Source of the DNA: Trichodesmium sp. jk18x7bins.61
GTDB taxonomy: Bacteria; Cyanobacteriota; Cyanobacteriia; Cyanobacteriales; Microcoleaceae
DNA length: 6,344 nt
NCBI GenBank assembly: GCA_022822685.1
Contig: JAJEAQ010000650.1
Location: forward strand, 1 to 6,344
Direction of reading: 5' to 3'
Positions 1 to 5,496 of this stretch are shown piece by piece (position 1 is the first letter of the stretch; each line of letters starts with the position of its first letter). The translations under genes were made by a program, and so were the position numbers. The notes under the pieces are model-generated. The model made no database searches. It was not told the origin of the DNA and saw only the letters and a program-made list of their open reading frames with translations.

Positions 1-117
1 CACAAATTGTCTAGGACAACTTGGACAGTGGTCTTTCTGTTTTTTCTGATCAATTGTCCCATTTTTGACGCTCTGGGTACTACCACAACTAGGGCATATT
101 AGTTCATCACTTGACAT
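1..117 (-). CDS. IS1-type transposase, N-terminal zinc-finger part (partial, runs off the left edge)
   Basis: Reading leftward from an ATG at 117-115, 39 codons are open to the window edge. The translation has two Cys pairs, CPSC at residues 8-11 and CPSC at 31-34, with VKNG between them (17-20) and RQF straight after the second pair. This CPxCGS...VKNG...CxxCxRQF layout is the DNA-binding zinc finger at the N-terminus of IS1-family InsA proteins, which recognises the element's terminal repeats. The catalytic part, and any InsA/InsB frameshift, would lie outside the window. There is no clear Shine-Dalgarno sequence before the ATG, as is common for insertion-sequence genes. Assignment to the IS1 group rests only on this motif; another zinc-ribbon transposase family remains possible. 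Confidence 0.7.
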   Translation of the reverse strand, partial: MSSDELICPSCGSTQSVKNGTIDQKKQKDHCPSCPRQFV

Positions 118-331
118 AGGAGCAGATGTTTTTTAGAATCGGCATCAATAGATCATAGCGGACTTTTAGGCGAGCCCAATTGGGGTTGAGTTTCTCATAA
201 CTCATGAGTGGGTTAATGGCAGGGAATACTTACAAAGTAGACTTTAACATTTCCAGTAGTTAGAAGCCAAATTAGGCCAATTCATCTCAGAAATTAATGA
301 TTTACATTAACTTATCACTACATCTATAGGA
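118..331. other. Intergenic stretch, probably containing the end of the IS1-type element
   Basis: No coding region is visible here. Upstream of the transposase start the stretch contains two perfect 10-bp palindromes, CCCAATTGGG at 175-184 and ACTCATGAGT at 200-209, within 35 bp. The outer end of the insertion sequence must lie somewhere in this stretch if the element is complete, but no terminal inverted repeat can be fixed because the other end is outside the window. A weak AT-rich hairpin (TTAATG/CATTAA, 294-310) follows the metallopeptidase stop codon and lacks the features of a convincing terminator. Confidence 0.4.
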
Positions 332-1027
332 CTACCCACAAGTTGATCCAAATAGTTGTGTTTGCCCTTTGATTTCTAGAGTTCCCCGATGAATTTTGCG
401 ACTACCTTTAGGAATAGAAATCCACCCAAACTCTTGCAGTCGATAAGTTAAATTAGAAATACTCACACCTAATTCATCTTTGATTTTATAAAGGTGTGAC
501 CACTTAGTTAAATTTCTGCCTTGTCTTTTTTCTTCCAGAATCGATTTTGGCATCAATAAGCAACCAGCAAAATATTGCGCTTGCCATTCAATAGAGTCAA
601 TTTTGCTCCCACTTGTTCCCCTACAAACAAAAGGTTGTTCTGACTCTTTTGGTGTTCCGTAATCACCGAGATCAAGTTCCAACTGTTTCACAATTCCATC
701 TGCTTCATCTTGATTAATGTGTAATACCCAATGACCGATTTCATGGGCAAGTGTGGATTCTTGAAACCCTTGGGGCTTATCTAAAATATCTTCATTGATC
801 TCAATCAGCCTTTCTGTTGGTAAGATGCGGGCAGCAATCGCACCCTCTTCATCAGGCACTATCTGATCCCAAACTACTCCTAAGTCTAAAAAATCAGCTA
901 CTAAAGAAGCCTCTAAAGGCCACTTAGGAGCAAAATTTGTGGTCATTTGCATCTGCCTGAGAATATCATTCGCCCGACGCTCAATCGACTCCTTATGATA
1001 GAAGCGATACGCTTTTAGGATACTCAC
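332..1027 (-). CDS. ImmA/IrrE-family zinc metallopeptidase (COG2856-type), 231 aa
   Basis: The protein carries HEIGH at residues 95-99 within LAHEIGHWVLH, the gluzincin zinc-binding motif. E148, in IEWQAQYFAGCLLMP, sits where this family has its third metal ligand. The C-terminal part (about 173-203) looks like a small winged-helix segment. In ImmA of ICEBs1 and IrrE/PprI of Deinococcus, related enzymes cleave an XRE-type repressor and so relieve repression in response to a signal. The gene starts with GTG three bases after the upstream XRE stop codon, and a GAGGGA ribosome site lies inside the end of that gene, so the two are almost certainly co-transcribed and translationally linked. By analogy the neighbouring repressor is the likely substrate; that is inferred. 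Length and motifs look intact, so the enzyme is probably active. A toxin-antitoxin-like role for the pair is the main alternative. Confidence 0.88.
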   Translation of the reverse strand: MSILKAYRFYHKESIERRANDILRQMQMTTNFAPKWPLEASLVADFLDLGVVWDQIVPDEEGAIAARILPTERLIEINEDILDKPQGFQESTLAHEIGHWVLHINQDEADGIVKQLELDLGDYGTPKESEQPFVCRGTSGSKIDSIEWQAQYFAGCLLMPKSILEEKRQGRNLTKWSHLYKIKDELGVSISNLTYRLQEFGWISIPKGSRKIHRGTLEIKGQTQLFGSTCG

Positions 1028-1030
1028 GGT

Positions 1031-1369
1031 TTATTCTCCCTCTGTTGCAGCTTGAGATATTCTTTGAGCAAACTCAGGATTTTCCTGCATTCGTCGGAAT
1101 AATGCCAACATCTCTTTTGGGTTTTGCTTGAGAATTTCCTCATATTGTTGAGGAATTCTACCAGCAAGGAAAATTAATTCTTCTTCATCCAAATCCAGAT
1201 TTCTGGCTAATCCTCGAATTACTTCTTCTTTTGGCGCATAGTCAGCGCGATCGTTCTCTAACTTGGATAAATAGGTAAAGTCCACTCCCAGGTACTTGGC
1301 CAGTTCCCGTTGTGAATATCCTTTGTCCTTGCGGGCTTTTCTAATTAGCTTTCCAAAACTCTTTGCCAC
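1031..1369 (-). CDS. XRE-family helix-turn-helix transcriptional regulator, 112 aa
   Basis: Residues 8-62 form a Cro/C1-type HTH domain: IRKARKDKGYSQRELAKYLG supplies the first helices, and the recognition region is VDFTYLSKLENDRA. An acidic, leucine-rich linker (LDLDEEELIFLAGRIP) and a C-terminal tail follow, the usual shape of XRE regulators paired with ImmA/IrrE peptidases. The GTG start is set by a perfect TAGGAGGT ribosome site eight bases upstream. It is the first gene of a two-gene operon with the peptidase downstream. Its promoter overlaps one of four TTGA-N8-TCAA dyads, so autoregulation is likely. It probably also controls the divergent genes from 1618 onward. The target sites are inferred from the repeats. 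GCGATCG, seven of the eight HIP1 bases, lies inside the gene and fits a cyanobacterial host. Confidence 0.88.
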   Translation of the reverse strand: MAKSFGKLIRKARKDKGYSQRELAKYLGVDFTYLSKLENDRADYAPKEEVIRGLARNLDLDEEELIFLAGRIPQQYEEILKQNPKEMLALFRRMQENPEFAQRISQAATEGE

Positions 1370-1377
1370 GGCTTTTT

Positions 1378-1385
1378 ACCTCCTA
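1378..1385 (-). promoter_or_regulatory. Ribosome binding site of the XRE gene
   Basis: On the minus strand TAGGAGGT is complementary to the 16S rRNA 3' end over its full length and lies eight bases before the GTG start. It is much stronger than the ribosome sites of its neighbours and decides the start codon. Confidence 0.8.
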
Positions 1386-1391
1386 GTAAGT

Positions 1392-1420
1392 ATTCTAACT
1401 ATCTTTGACGAAAATTTCAA
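1392..1420 (-). promoter_or_regulatory. Predicted sigma70-type promoter for the XRE-ImmA operon
   Basis: On the minus strand TTGAAA (1420-1415) and TAGAAT (1397-1392) are separated by exactly 17 bases; each hexamer matches consensus at five of six positions. The -35 box forms half of the first TTGA-N8-TCAA dyad, so a bound regulator would block polymerase. The predicted transcript would start only a few bases before the ribosome site, giving a very short leader. That is a reason for some caution. Confidence 0.6.
1405..1420. promoter_or_regulatory. Candidate XRE operator 1 (TTGA-N8-TCAA)
   Basis: TTGACGAAAATTTCAA has 4-bp inverted arms with an 8-bp spacer and overlaps the -35 box of the XRE promoter. 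It shares the start TTGACG with operator 2, which begins 24 bp to the right. Confidence 0.55.
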
Positions 1421-1428
1421 CTTTACTC

Positions 1429-1444
1429 TTGACGATAAAATCAA
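1429..1444. promoter_or_regulatory. Candidate XRE operator 2 (TTGA-N8-TCAA)
   Basis: TTGACGATAAAATCAA has the same arms and spacer length as operator 1 and also begins TTGACG. It lies just upstream of the XRE promoter. Confidence 0.55.
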
Positions 1445-1465
1445 CCAGCGCTACAATCGACTTGG

Positions 1466-1481
1466 TTGAAACAAAAATCAA
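1466..1481. promoter_or_regulatory. Candidate XRE operator 3 (TTGA-N8-TCAA)
   Basis: TTGAAACAAAAATCAA, with G before and C after, so the dyad extends to GTTGA...TCAAC. It lies in the middle of the divergent region. Confidence 0.5.
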
Positions 1482-1517
1482 CTTAAAAAGACACTACTGG
1501 TAAGGTCAAACAGTCAG

Positions 1518-1545
1518 TTGATTAAAATCAGGCGCTATATATAGA
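1518..1545 (+). promoter_or_regulatory. Possible promoter for the rightward genes, overlapping a TGATT-AA-AATCA palindrome
   Basis: TTGATT (1518-1523) and TATAGA (1540-1545), inside TATATATAGAG, are separated by 16 bases. The -35 box lies on the perfect palindrome TGATT-AA-AATCA (1519-1530), a shorter-spaced relative of the four TTGA dyads. The -10 placement is uncertain because several overlapping TATA-like hexamers are available. Confidence 0.4.
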
Positions 1546-1572
1546 GTCAGACTGAAATTAGCTAATTGTAAA

Positions 1573-1588
1573 TTGACTAGAGTTTCAA
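1573..1588. promoter_or_regulatory. Candidate XRE operator 4 (TTGA-N8-TCAA)
   Basis: TTGACTAGAGTTTCAA lies between the presumed rightward promoter and the small gene that follows, where a bound repressor could block early elongation or the start region. Confidence 0.5.
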
Positions 1589-1617
1589 CAATTACCGTCT
1601 AGCTAGAGGATACCATC

Positions 1618-1884
1618 ATGCTAAGAACCTGGACAGACACTCACTACAAACTGGAAGACGAAGACTGGCTGTATATTGCCACCCATGAAGAACAAAGTTC
1701 TGCCTCTCTTGTTTCCCCAGGCTATGCAAGAGATGGGGGAGGCTTTAGCATTCACTTTACTCCTGCTCACATAGAAATGTTAGAGCATTTGTTAGGAGCA
1801 TTACGAATCATTAAAGCTCAAGATGAAGCAACTACAGATTACAAATATCCTGAACCAGCAAAGGCAACACATCTAATTAATTAG
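1618..1884 (+). CDS. Small protein of unknown function, 88 aa
   Basis: I do not recognise this protein. AGAGGA, seven bases before the ATG, gives a good ribosome site, which supports it as a real gene. It is acidic and soluble-looking, with no signal peptide or membrane segment. Residues 1-25 are rich in W, Y, D and E (WTDTHYKLEDEDWLYI), a GGGFSIHFTP turn lies near 40-50, and a predicted helix IEMLEHLLGALRIIKAQDEA follows. The C-terminus is polar and probably flexible. It is the first rightward gene after the divergent region with four candidate operators, and a gap of about 45 bases separates it from the intron-split gene, so the two probably form one transcription unit controlled with the XRE-ImmA operon. 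No catalytic motif is visible. Confidence 0.65.
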   Translation: MLRTWTDTHYKLEDEDWLYIATHEEQSSASLVSPGYARDGGGFSIHFTPAHIEMLEHLLGALRIIKAQDEATTDYKYPEPAKATHLIN

Positions 1885-1929
1885 TAATAAGAAACAGAGA
1901 AAAAATCTAAATTCAAAGTCAACAAAAAA

Positions 1930-2047
1930 ATGTCTAATACTAATATTAAACCCCAAATTTATGTTTTTGGAGCCAAACCTAGACAAGCTTTATTAGTTCC
2001 AGAAATTCCGATTGTAGTTCGTAATAATTGCCAGTCTGGACAATGGG
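1930..2047 (+). pseudogene. Exon 1 of an intron-interrupted gene of unknown function
   Basis: An ATG at 1930 opens a frame of 39 codons plus one base before the intron GTGCG end at 2048. The protein starts MSNTNIKPQIYVFGAKPRQA and continues through VPEIPIVVRNNCQSGQW. Without splicing, translation would read into the intron and stop at the TGA at 2095-2097, giving a 55-residue product. Splicing joins G2047 to T4465 and A4466 to make a GTA (Val) codon. No clear ribosome site precedes the ATG, only an A-rich stretch. The last 17 bases hold IBS2 (2031-2037) and IBS1 (2040-2046). From memory the sequence is reminiscent of cyanobacterial conserved hypothetical proteins such as DUF5895-type proteins. 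I cannot confirm that, so it stays unnamed. Confidence 0.6.
2031..2046 (+). other. Intron-binding sites IBS2 and IBS1 at the end of exon 1
   Basis: CCAGTCT (2031-2037) is complementary over seven bases to AGACTGG at 2195-2201 in the intron. ACAATGG (2040-2046) is complementary over seven bases to CCATTGT at 2383-2389. The sites are two bases apart; only the final exon base, G2047, is not paired. This is the expected arrangement for target recognition by a group II intron. Confidence 0.8.
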
Positions 2048-2186
2048 GTGCGATCGTTAGTCATAAACCAAGCCCCATAAGGGTTTGGGAGGATTGACTG
2101 CCAGGTTCTAATCGAACCTTGAAAACTTAATAACCATGAGGGTGTAAGCCCCTCCTCTCAGATGCAAGAGATGAAAGCATAGTCCC

Positions 2187-2214
2187 CTCGGTAGAGACTG
2201 GTCATCAATCCGAG
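2187..2214 (+). ncRNA. EBS2 hairpin of intron 1
   Basis: CTCGG (2187-2191) and CCGAG (2210-2214) form a stem whose 18-nt loop displays AGACTGG (2195-2201), the exact complement of CCAGTCT in exon 1. The loop position in domain I suits EBS2. Confidence 0.75.
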
Positions 2215-2371
2215 AAGCGGGATTAAACGGCAGTAACTCTAAACCTAATAGGGAATCCTGTCAAGCAAGAATCCATGGGTAATCAAGGTCTAAAGTAAAG
2301 TAACTATCGTCACCTTGTACCAGTGAAATAGGTTGATACACTGGAGCCAAAAGGCGAAGAACATTCAGGAT

Positions 2372-2396
2372 ACTCAAGCCTACCATTGTCTTGAGT
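2372..2396 (+). ncRNA. EBS1 hairpin of intron 1
   Basis: ACTCAAG (2372-2378) and CTTGAGT (2390-2396) form a perfect 7-bp stem with an 11-nt loop. The loop carries CCATTGT (2383-2389), complementary to the exon end ACAATGG. A2382 faces G2047, so the exon's last base is not paired. Confidence 0.8.
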
Positions 2397-2646
2397 TTGC
2401 ATTATCCGTTCCGGTAGAGATTTACCACCCTAAAGATTCAAGCAATGGTTATTAGGAACGAAGTAACTCATCCGATGTCTCTCTGCAGGGTCGATTTACA
2501 GAGTAGTCAGCCAAGGCGCAACATCTCAGAAATGAGAGCACGGTTGAGCGGGATTGGATCAGAAGCAAATGCCTTTTAATTTCTTAAAAGGATACGCTGA
2601 CGGACTCACGATAATTCAGAATGTAGAGTTACAAATAGCAAATAAT

Positions 2647-4380
2647 ATGTCTAATACGAGTGATAAGACTACGTGGGAATGGAATGAACTTAACTGGCGA
2701 ACAATTGAACGCCGAGTTTATAAATTGCAAAAGCGAATCTACAAAGCTGCGTTAAGTGGAGATGTCAAGGTAGTTAGAAAGCTTCAAAAAAACCCTGTTA
2801 AATTCTTGGTCTGCGAAATGTTTAGTGGTCAGACGGGTAACACAAGACAACCAAGGCAAAAAGACGGCAGGAGTAGATGGTGTAAAATCATTAACTCCAA
2901 AGCAACGTCTGAGGCTGGTAGGGCAATTAAAATTATCCAGGAAATGTAAACCCACTCGGAGAGTATGGATTCCAAAACCTGGAAAACAAGAAAAACGCCC
3001 ATTAGGAATGCCCACAATGTATGACCGTGCATTACAAGCCCTAGTTAAAATGGCTCTAGAACCCGAATGGGAAGCCAAATTCGAGCCAAATAGCTATGGA
3101 TTTAGACCAGGAAGATCATGCCATGATGCAATTGGTCAAGTATACAACGCAATCAACAAAGGTAAAAAATACGTCCTTGATGCAGATATAACTCAATGCT
3201 TTGACCGAATCAAGCATGAAGTACTGATTAACAAAATTGGAAGTTTCCCAAAAATTAACCAGCAAATAAAAGCCTGGTTAAAATCAGGAGTTTTAGATGG
3301 TGACGAGCTATTCCCAACCAACGAAGGAACACCCCAGGGAGGTGTTATCTCCCCTCTCTTAGCGAATATAGCCTTACAAGGCTTGGAATCACTCATTACC
3401 AAGGCATTTCTTCATAAAGTACATTATAAGTACGGTAGAGAAAATGGGAAAAAGATTCAAACATATATGGGATATACACCAAAAGCCCATGTAATTAGAT
3501 CCGCTGACGATTTTGTCATCCTGCACGAGAACATAGAAGTCACTCTTAACTGTAAGGGATTAGTGACGGAATGGTTAAAGGAAATAGGCCTAGAGCTTAA
3601 AGAATCCAAAACAAGGATATGCCATACACTACTTGAACATAATAATAATCCTCCAGGATTTGATTTCTTAGGATTTAATATCCGACAATTCCCAGCAGGA
3701 AAATACAGAACTGCTCACGATAGATATGGCAATCAGCTAGGAATCAAGACAATAATAACTCCTAGCAAAACCAAGGTTAAAGAACATTATGAAACTATCG
3801 CCAAAATAGTAGATACCCATAAGGCTGTGCCCCAAAAAGCACTAATACATAGATTAAACCCGATCATCCAAGGATGGGCAAACTATTATTCTTGTGTAGT
3901 AAGTAAAGATGTTTTCAACCGACACCAGATATTCTGGAAGCTAGCATCTTGGGCTAAAAGAAGACACTCCCACAAATCTTCAGCATGGAGAGACAATAAA
4001 TACTGGAAAACCATCGAAGGAACAAAAAGATTCACCTGTGTCAAAGATGGAAAAATAATGGCTGTACTCAAGCAGCATAAACATACTCCCATCGAACGAC
4101 ATATAAAGGTGAAAGGAAACGCCAGCCCTGACGATGGAAATCTAAAATATGGAGTTCTAGAAAAGGAAAAGCTCCCGGAATACCCAAAGTTATAGCAACT
4201 CTGCTCAAACAACAGAAAAATCGTTGTTCATATTGTGGGAACTACTTCCTGGAAGATGATGTGTTGGAGATACACCATAGAGACAGGAATCGAAGCAATA
4301 ACAAATATTCCAATTTGGAATGATTACATAGACACTGCTATGACGAAATACACAGAAACAGTACCAATGACAAGGGCTGA
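2647..4380 (+). pseudogene. ltrA-like: Group II intron-encoded reverse transcriptase/maturase/HNH protein, frameshifted (about 577 codons if repaired)
   Basis: Repaired, this is a full-length intron protein that reverse-transcribes intron RNA, helps it splice and nicks the target. It starts at ATG 2647 with the typical opening helix (ELNWRTIERRVYKLQKRIYK). RT motifs follow: GVDG (about 76-79), the catalytic block DADITQCFD (178-186), GTPQGGVISPLLAN (from 227), SADD (285-288) where YADD is expected, and GFDFLGF. Domain X follows (about nt 3760-3990), then an HNH domain with CSYC, EIHH and HRHC. Four lesions are visible. An extra A in the A7 run at 2786-2792 shifts the frame, because KLQK must continue into TLLNSWSAKCL in another frame. 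One base is missing near 4150. TGA at 4321-4323 interrupts the HNH domain. TCC at 3500-3502 replaces the usual Tyr codon. The product is very unlikely to be functional as encoded. Confidence 0.9.
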
Positions 4381-4390
4381 ATTATCGAGG

Positions 4391-4424
4391 AGCTGTGTGA
4401 AGGGAAACTTTCATGCACAGTTCT
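4391..4424 (+). ncRNA. Group II intron domain V (catalytic core) of intron 1
   Basis: This 34-nt hairpin starts with the catalytic AGC triad (4391-4393), is capped by a GAAA tetraloop (4404-4407), and has the characteristic two-nucleotide bulge (U4414, G4415) on its 3' side. All other positions pair, allowing GU wobbles. No inactivating change is visible. Confidence 0.92.
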
Positions 4425-4427
4425 GAA

Positions 4428-4464
4428 GACGAGTAATTTTGGTGACAGAATTGCTTAGTTTAAC
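4428..4464 (+). ncRNA. Group II intron domain VI and 3' splice site of intron 1
   Basis: GAGTAATTTT (4431-4440) pairs with AGAATTGCTT (4447-4456) over ten positions including wobbles. A basal GAC/GTT stem (4428-4430 with 4458-4460) leaves A4457 bulged as the branch point, the eighth base from the 3' end counting both. The intron ends at C4464 in TTTAAC. Confidence 0.8.
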
Positions 4465-5056
4465 TAATTGGAGACATAAATTATGATTCTAAAGTCTCCA
4501 TGACCATCTTAAAATTCAGCAAATTTTTGGCAATTTAGGGCAAACAGTTAATACTTTATGGGGGCAATTATGGTTCGTTGCTGAAACTGGAGAATTACCT
4601 CAAGGAGTACTGATGGTGACATATATCAAATCACGTTCTCTGAACGATTTTAATAGGCTAATTGCCTCAGTTCAAGCTCGTGGAATAGAACCAGCAACAG
4701 GAATTTTTATTCCCGAATTTATTAAGCATAGTGGTCAAAAACCAGATGAAAATGGTGTAGTAAAACCCATCAATTACTGCAGTCTAAAATGGCGCTGGCA
4801 AGAACGTACAGATTGGTCAATTATTCATCAAGCAGCAGCAGTGCTTTCAGACGAAACTAATCTATCAAGAATGATTGACTTAGAAGGAACCATAAATATG
4901 GTTTGCTTAGATAATTTATCTGCCCATGAAACTGCTAGCTTGATGGCTTATTATACTAATAGTAGTTATAACTCATCGTTGCCTAGTCTAAATGCTAGTG
5001 ATGATCAAGCATTACTAAAGGAAAATGAGCCAGTAGCTACTACATTATCTTCTTGA
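4465..5056 (+). pseudogene. Exon 2 of the intron-interrupted gene, with a frameshift near its start
   Basis: After splicing the frame enters exon 2 as VIGDINYDSKVS. It would then end at TAG 4536-4538. The long open frame that ends at TGA 5054-5056 is in a different phase and has a TAA at 4490-4492, so the two must be joined between 4493 and 4535 by a -1 shift. Exon lengths of 118 and 592 total 710 nt; one added base gives exactly 237 codons, consistent with a single-base deletion. The main part contains GNLGQTVNTLWGQLWFVAET, a positively charged stretch (YIKSRSLNDFNRL), and KWRWQERTDW, and ends in a Ser/Thr/Asn-rich tail. No signal peptide, membrane segment or catalytic motif is seen. The gene probably shares a transcript with the 88-aa gene. 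Function unknown. Confidence 0.65.
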
Positions 5057-5496
5057 AGAAGGTAGAATGGAGCAATTAGCAGAGGATGCCCAAGGGAGCC
5101 ATACATTCCCTAGTCGCACAGAATTTCCCATAATAATTCTGACTCCAGATAATTGATTTCTTGCTTCATAGATATGTAGAGACGCAATCTGAATATTGAC
5201 TAATATTTTGCGTCTCTCTGACCAATAAAAATTTTTCGTCAAACTCAAAGGGAAATCCAATTAAAATTAGATTACCACTAAACAATAACTTTAAGTAATG
5301 ATTTAGATGAGATAGCTTCAAGATACCTATTCCGAGAATCTCGATTTTTTTGAGTTCTAAATATCTCAGAATATTACCGATAAATATATGTTTTTATTGA
5401 TAGTTTTTCAAACAATAAAAAGTAGTTAAACTACAATTAAATCTAGGCAATGGACTTGGGATTGAGCCTGGTTTAAAGGTAGGAGACAGAAGTTAT
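5057..5496. other. AT-rich intergenic region between the split gene and intron 2
   Basis: I see no convincing gene. A 29-codon frame (5067-5156, beginning MEQLAEDAQG) exists but lacks a clear ribosome site and is probably chance or a gene remnant. The stretch holds a 40-bp palindromic repeat (5178-5217), a short CGAG-AAT-CTCG hairpin followed by seven T residues (5333-5351) that could be a weak terminator, and the palindrome GTAGTT-A-AACTAC (5422-5434). Confidence 0.5.
5178..5217. repeat. Palindromic element with GAGACGC/GCGTCTC arms
   Basis: AGAGACGCAA (5178-5187) and TTGCGTCTCT (5208-5217) are perfect inverted arms. Inside them a second pair, AATATT-GACT-AATATT (5192-5207), extends the hairpin, leaving only TCTG (5188-5191) unpaired on one side. 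Arms of the type GAGACGC...GCGTCTC are familiar from dispersed palindromes in Nostoc-like genomes. It lies 120 bp after the split gene's stop codon and might also stabilise or end a transcript, though no T-run follows. Confidence 0.6.

Larger units (their letters stand above)
2048..4464 (+). mobile_element. Group II intron 1, chloroplast-like type, 2417 nt, with a degenerate internal protein gene
   Basis: The intron begins GTGCG, matching the GUGYG 5' consensus, and ends TTTAAC, matching the AY 3' end. Domain I has strong hairpins, including CCAAGCCC/GGGTTTGG (2068-2088), AGGTTC/GAACCT (2103-2119), the EBS2 stem-loop and the EBS1 stem-loop. The reverse transcriptase/maturase/HNH gene lies in domain IV. 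Domain V (4391-4424) and domain VI (4428-4460) follow. Both EBS/IBS pairings to exon 1 are seven base pairs. The intron is in the sense strand of the interrupted gene, and removal restores an open reading frame across the junction. The ribozyme looks intact, whereas the encoded protein is broken in several places, so splicing would depend on self-splicing or on a maturase from another intron copy. The CL assignment comes from the protein's similarity to cyanobacterial and chloroplast-type maturases. Confidence 0.92.

Noticed and set aside
294..310. Possible terminator after the metallopeptidase gene
   Set aside because: The TTAATG/CATTAA stem is short and AT-only and no T-run follows it on the minus strand.
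2752..4212. Several open frames on the minus strand and in the other plus frame (for example 2829-3032, 3193-3402, 3886-4212)
   Set aside because: They lie opposite the reverse transcriptase gene and have no family features or ribosome sites. They are shadows of its codon pattern.
4235..4426. Plus-strand frame of 63 codons
   Set aside because: It overlaps the true HNH frame, whose CSYC and EIHH motifs are in another phase, and it runs into domain V of the intron.
4521..4530. Programmed -1 frameshift site in exon 2 (AAATTTTTG)
   Set aside because: The codons AAA TTT TTG do not form an X XXY YYZ heptamer in frame, and no stimulatory hairpin is evident. A one-base deletion is simpler.
5045..5260. 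Minus-strand frame of 71 codons downstream of the split gene
   Set aside because: It spans the palindromic repeat and overlaps the end of the split gene. No domain or start signal is visible.
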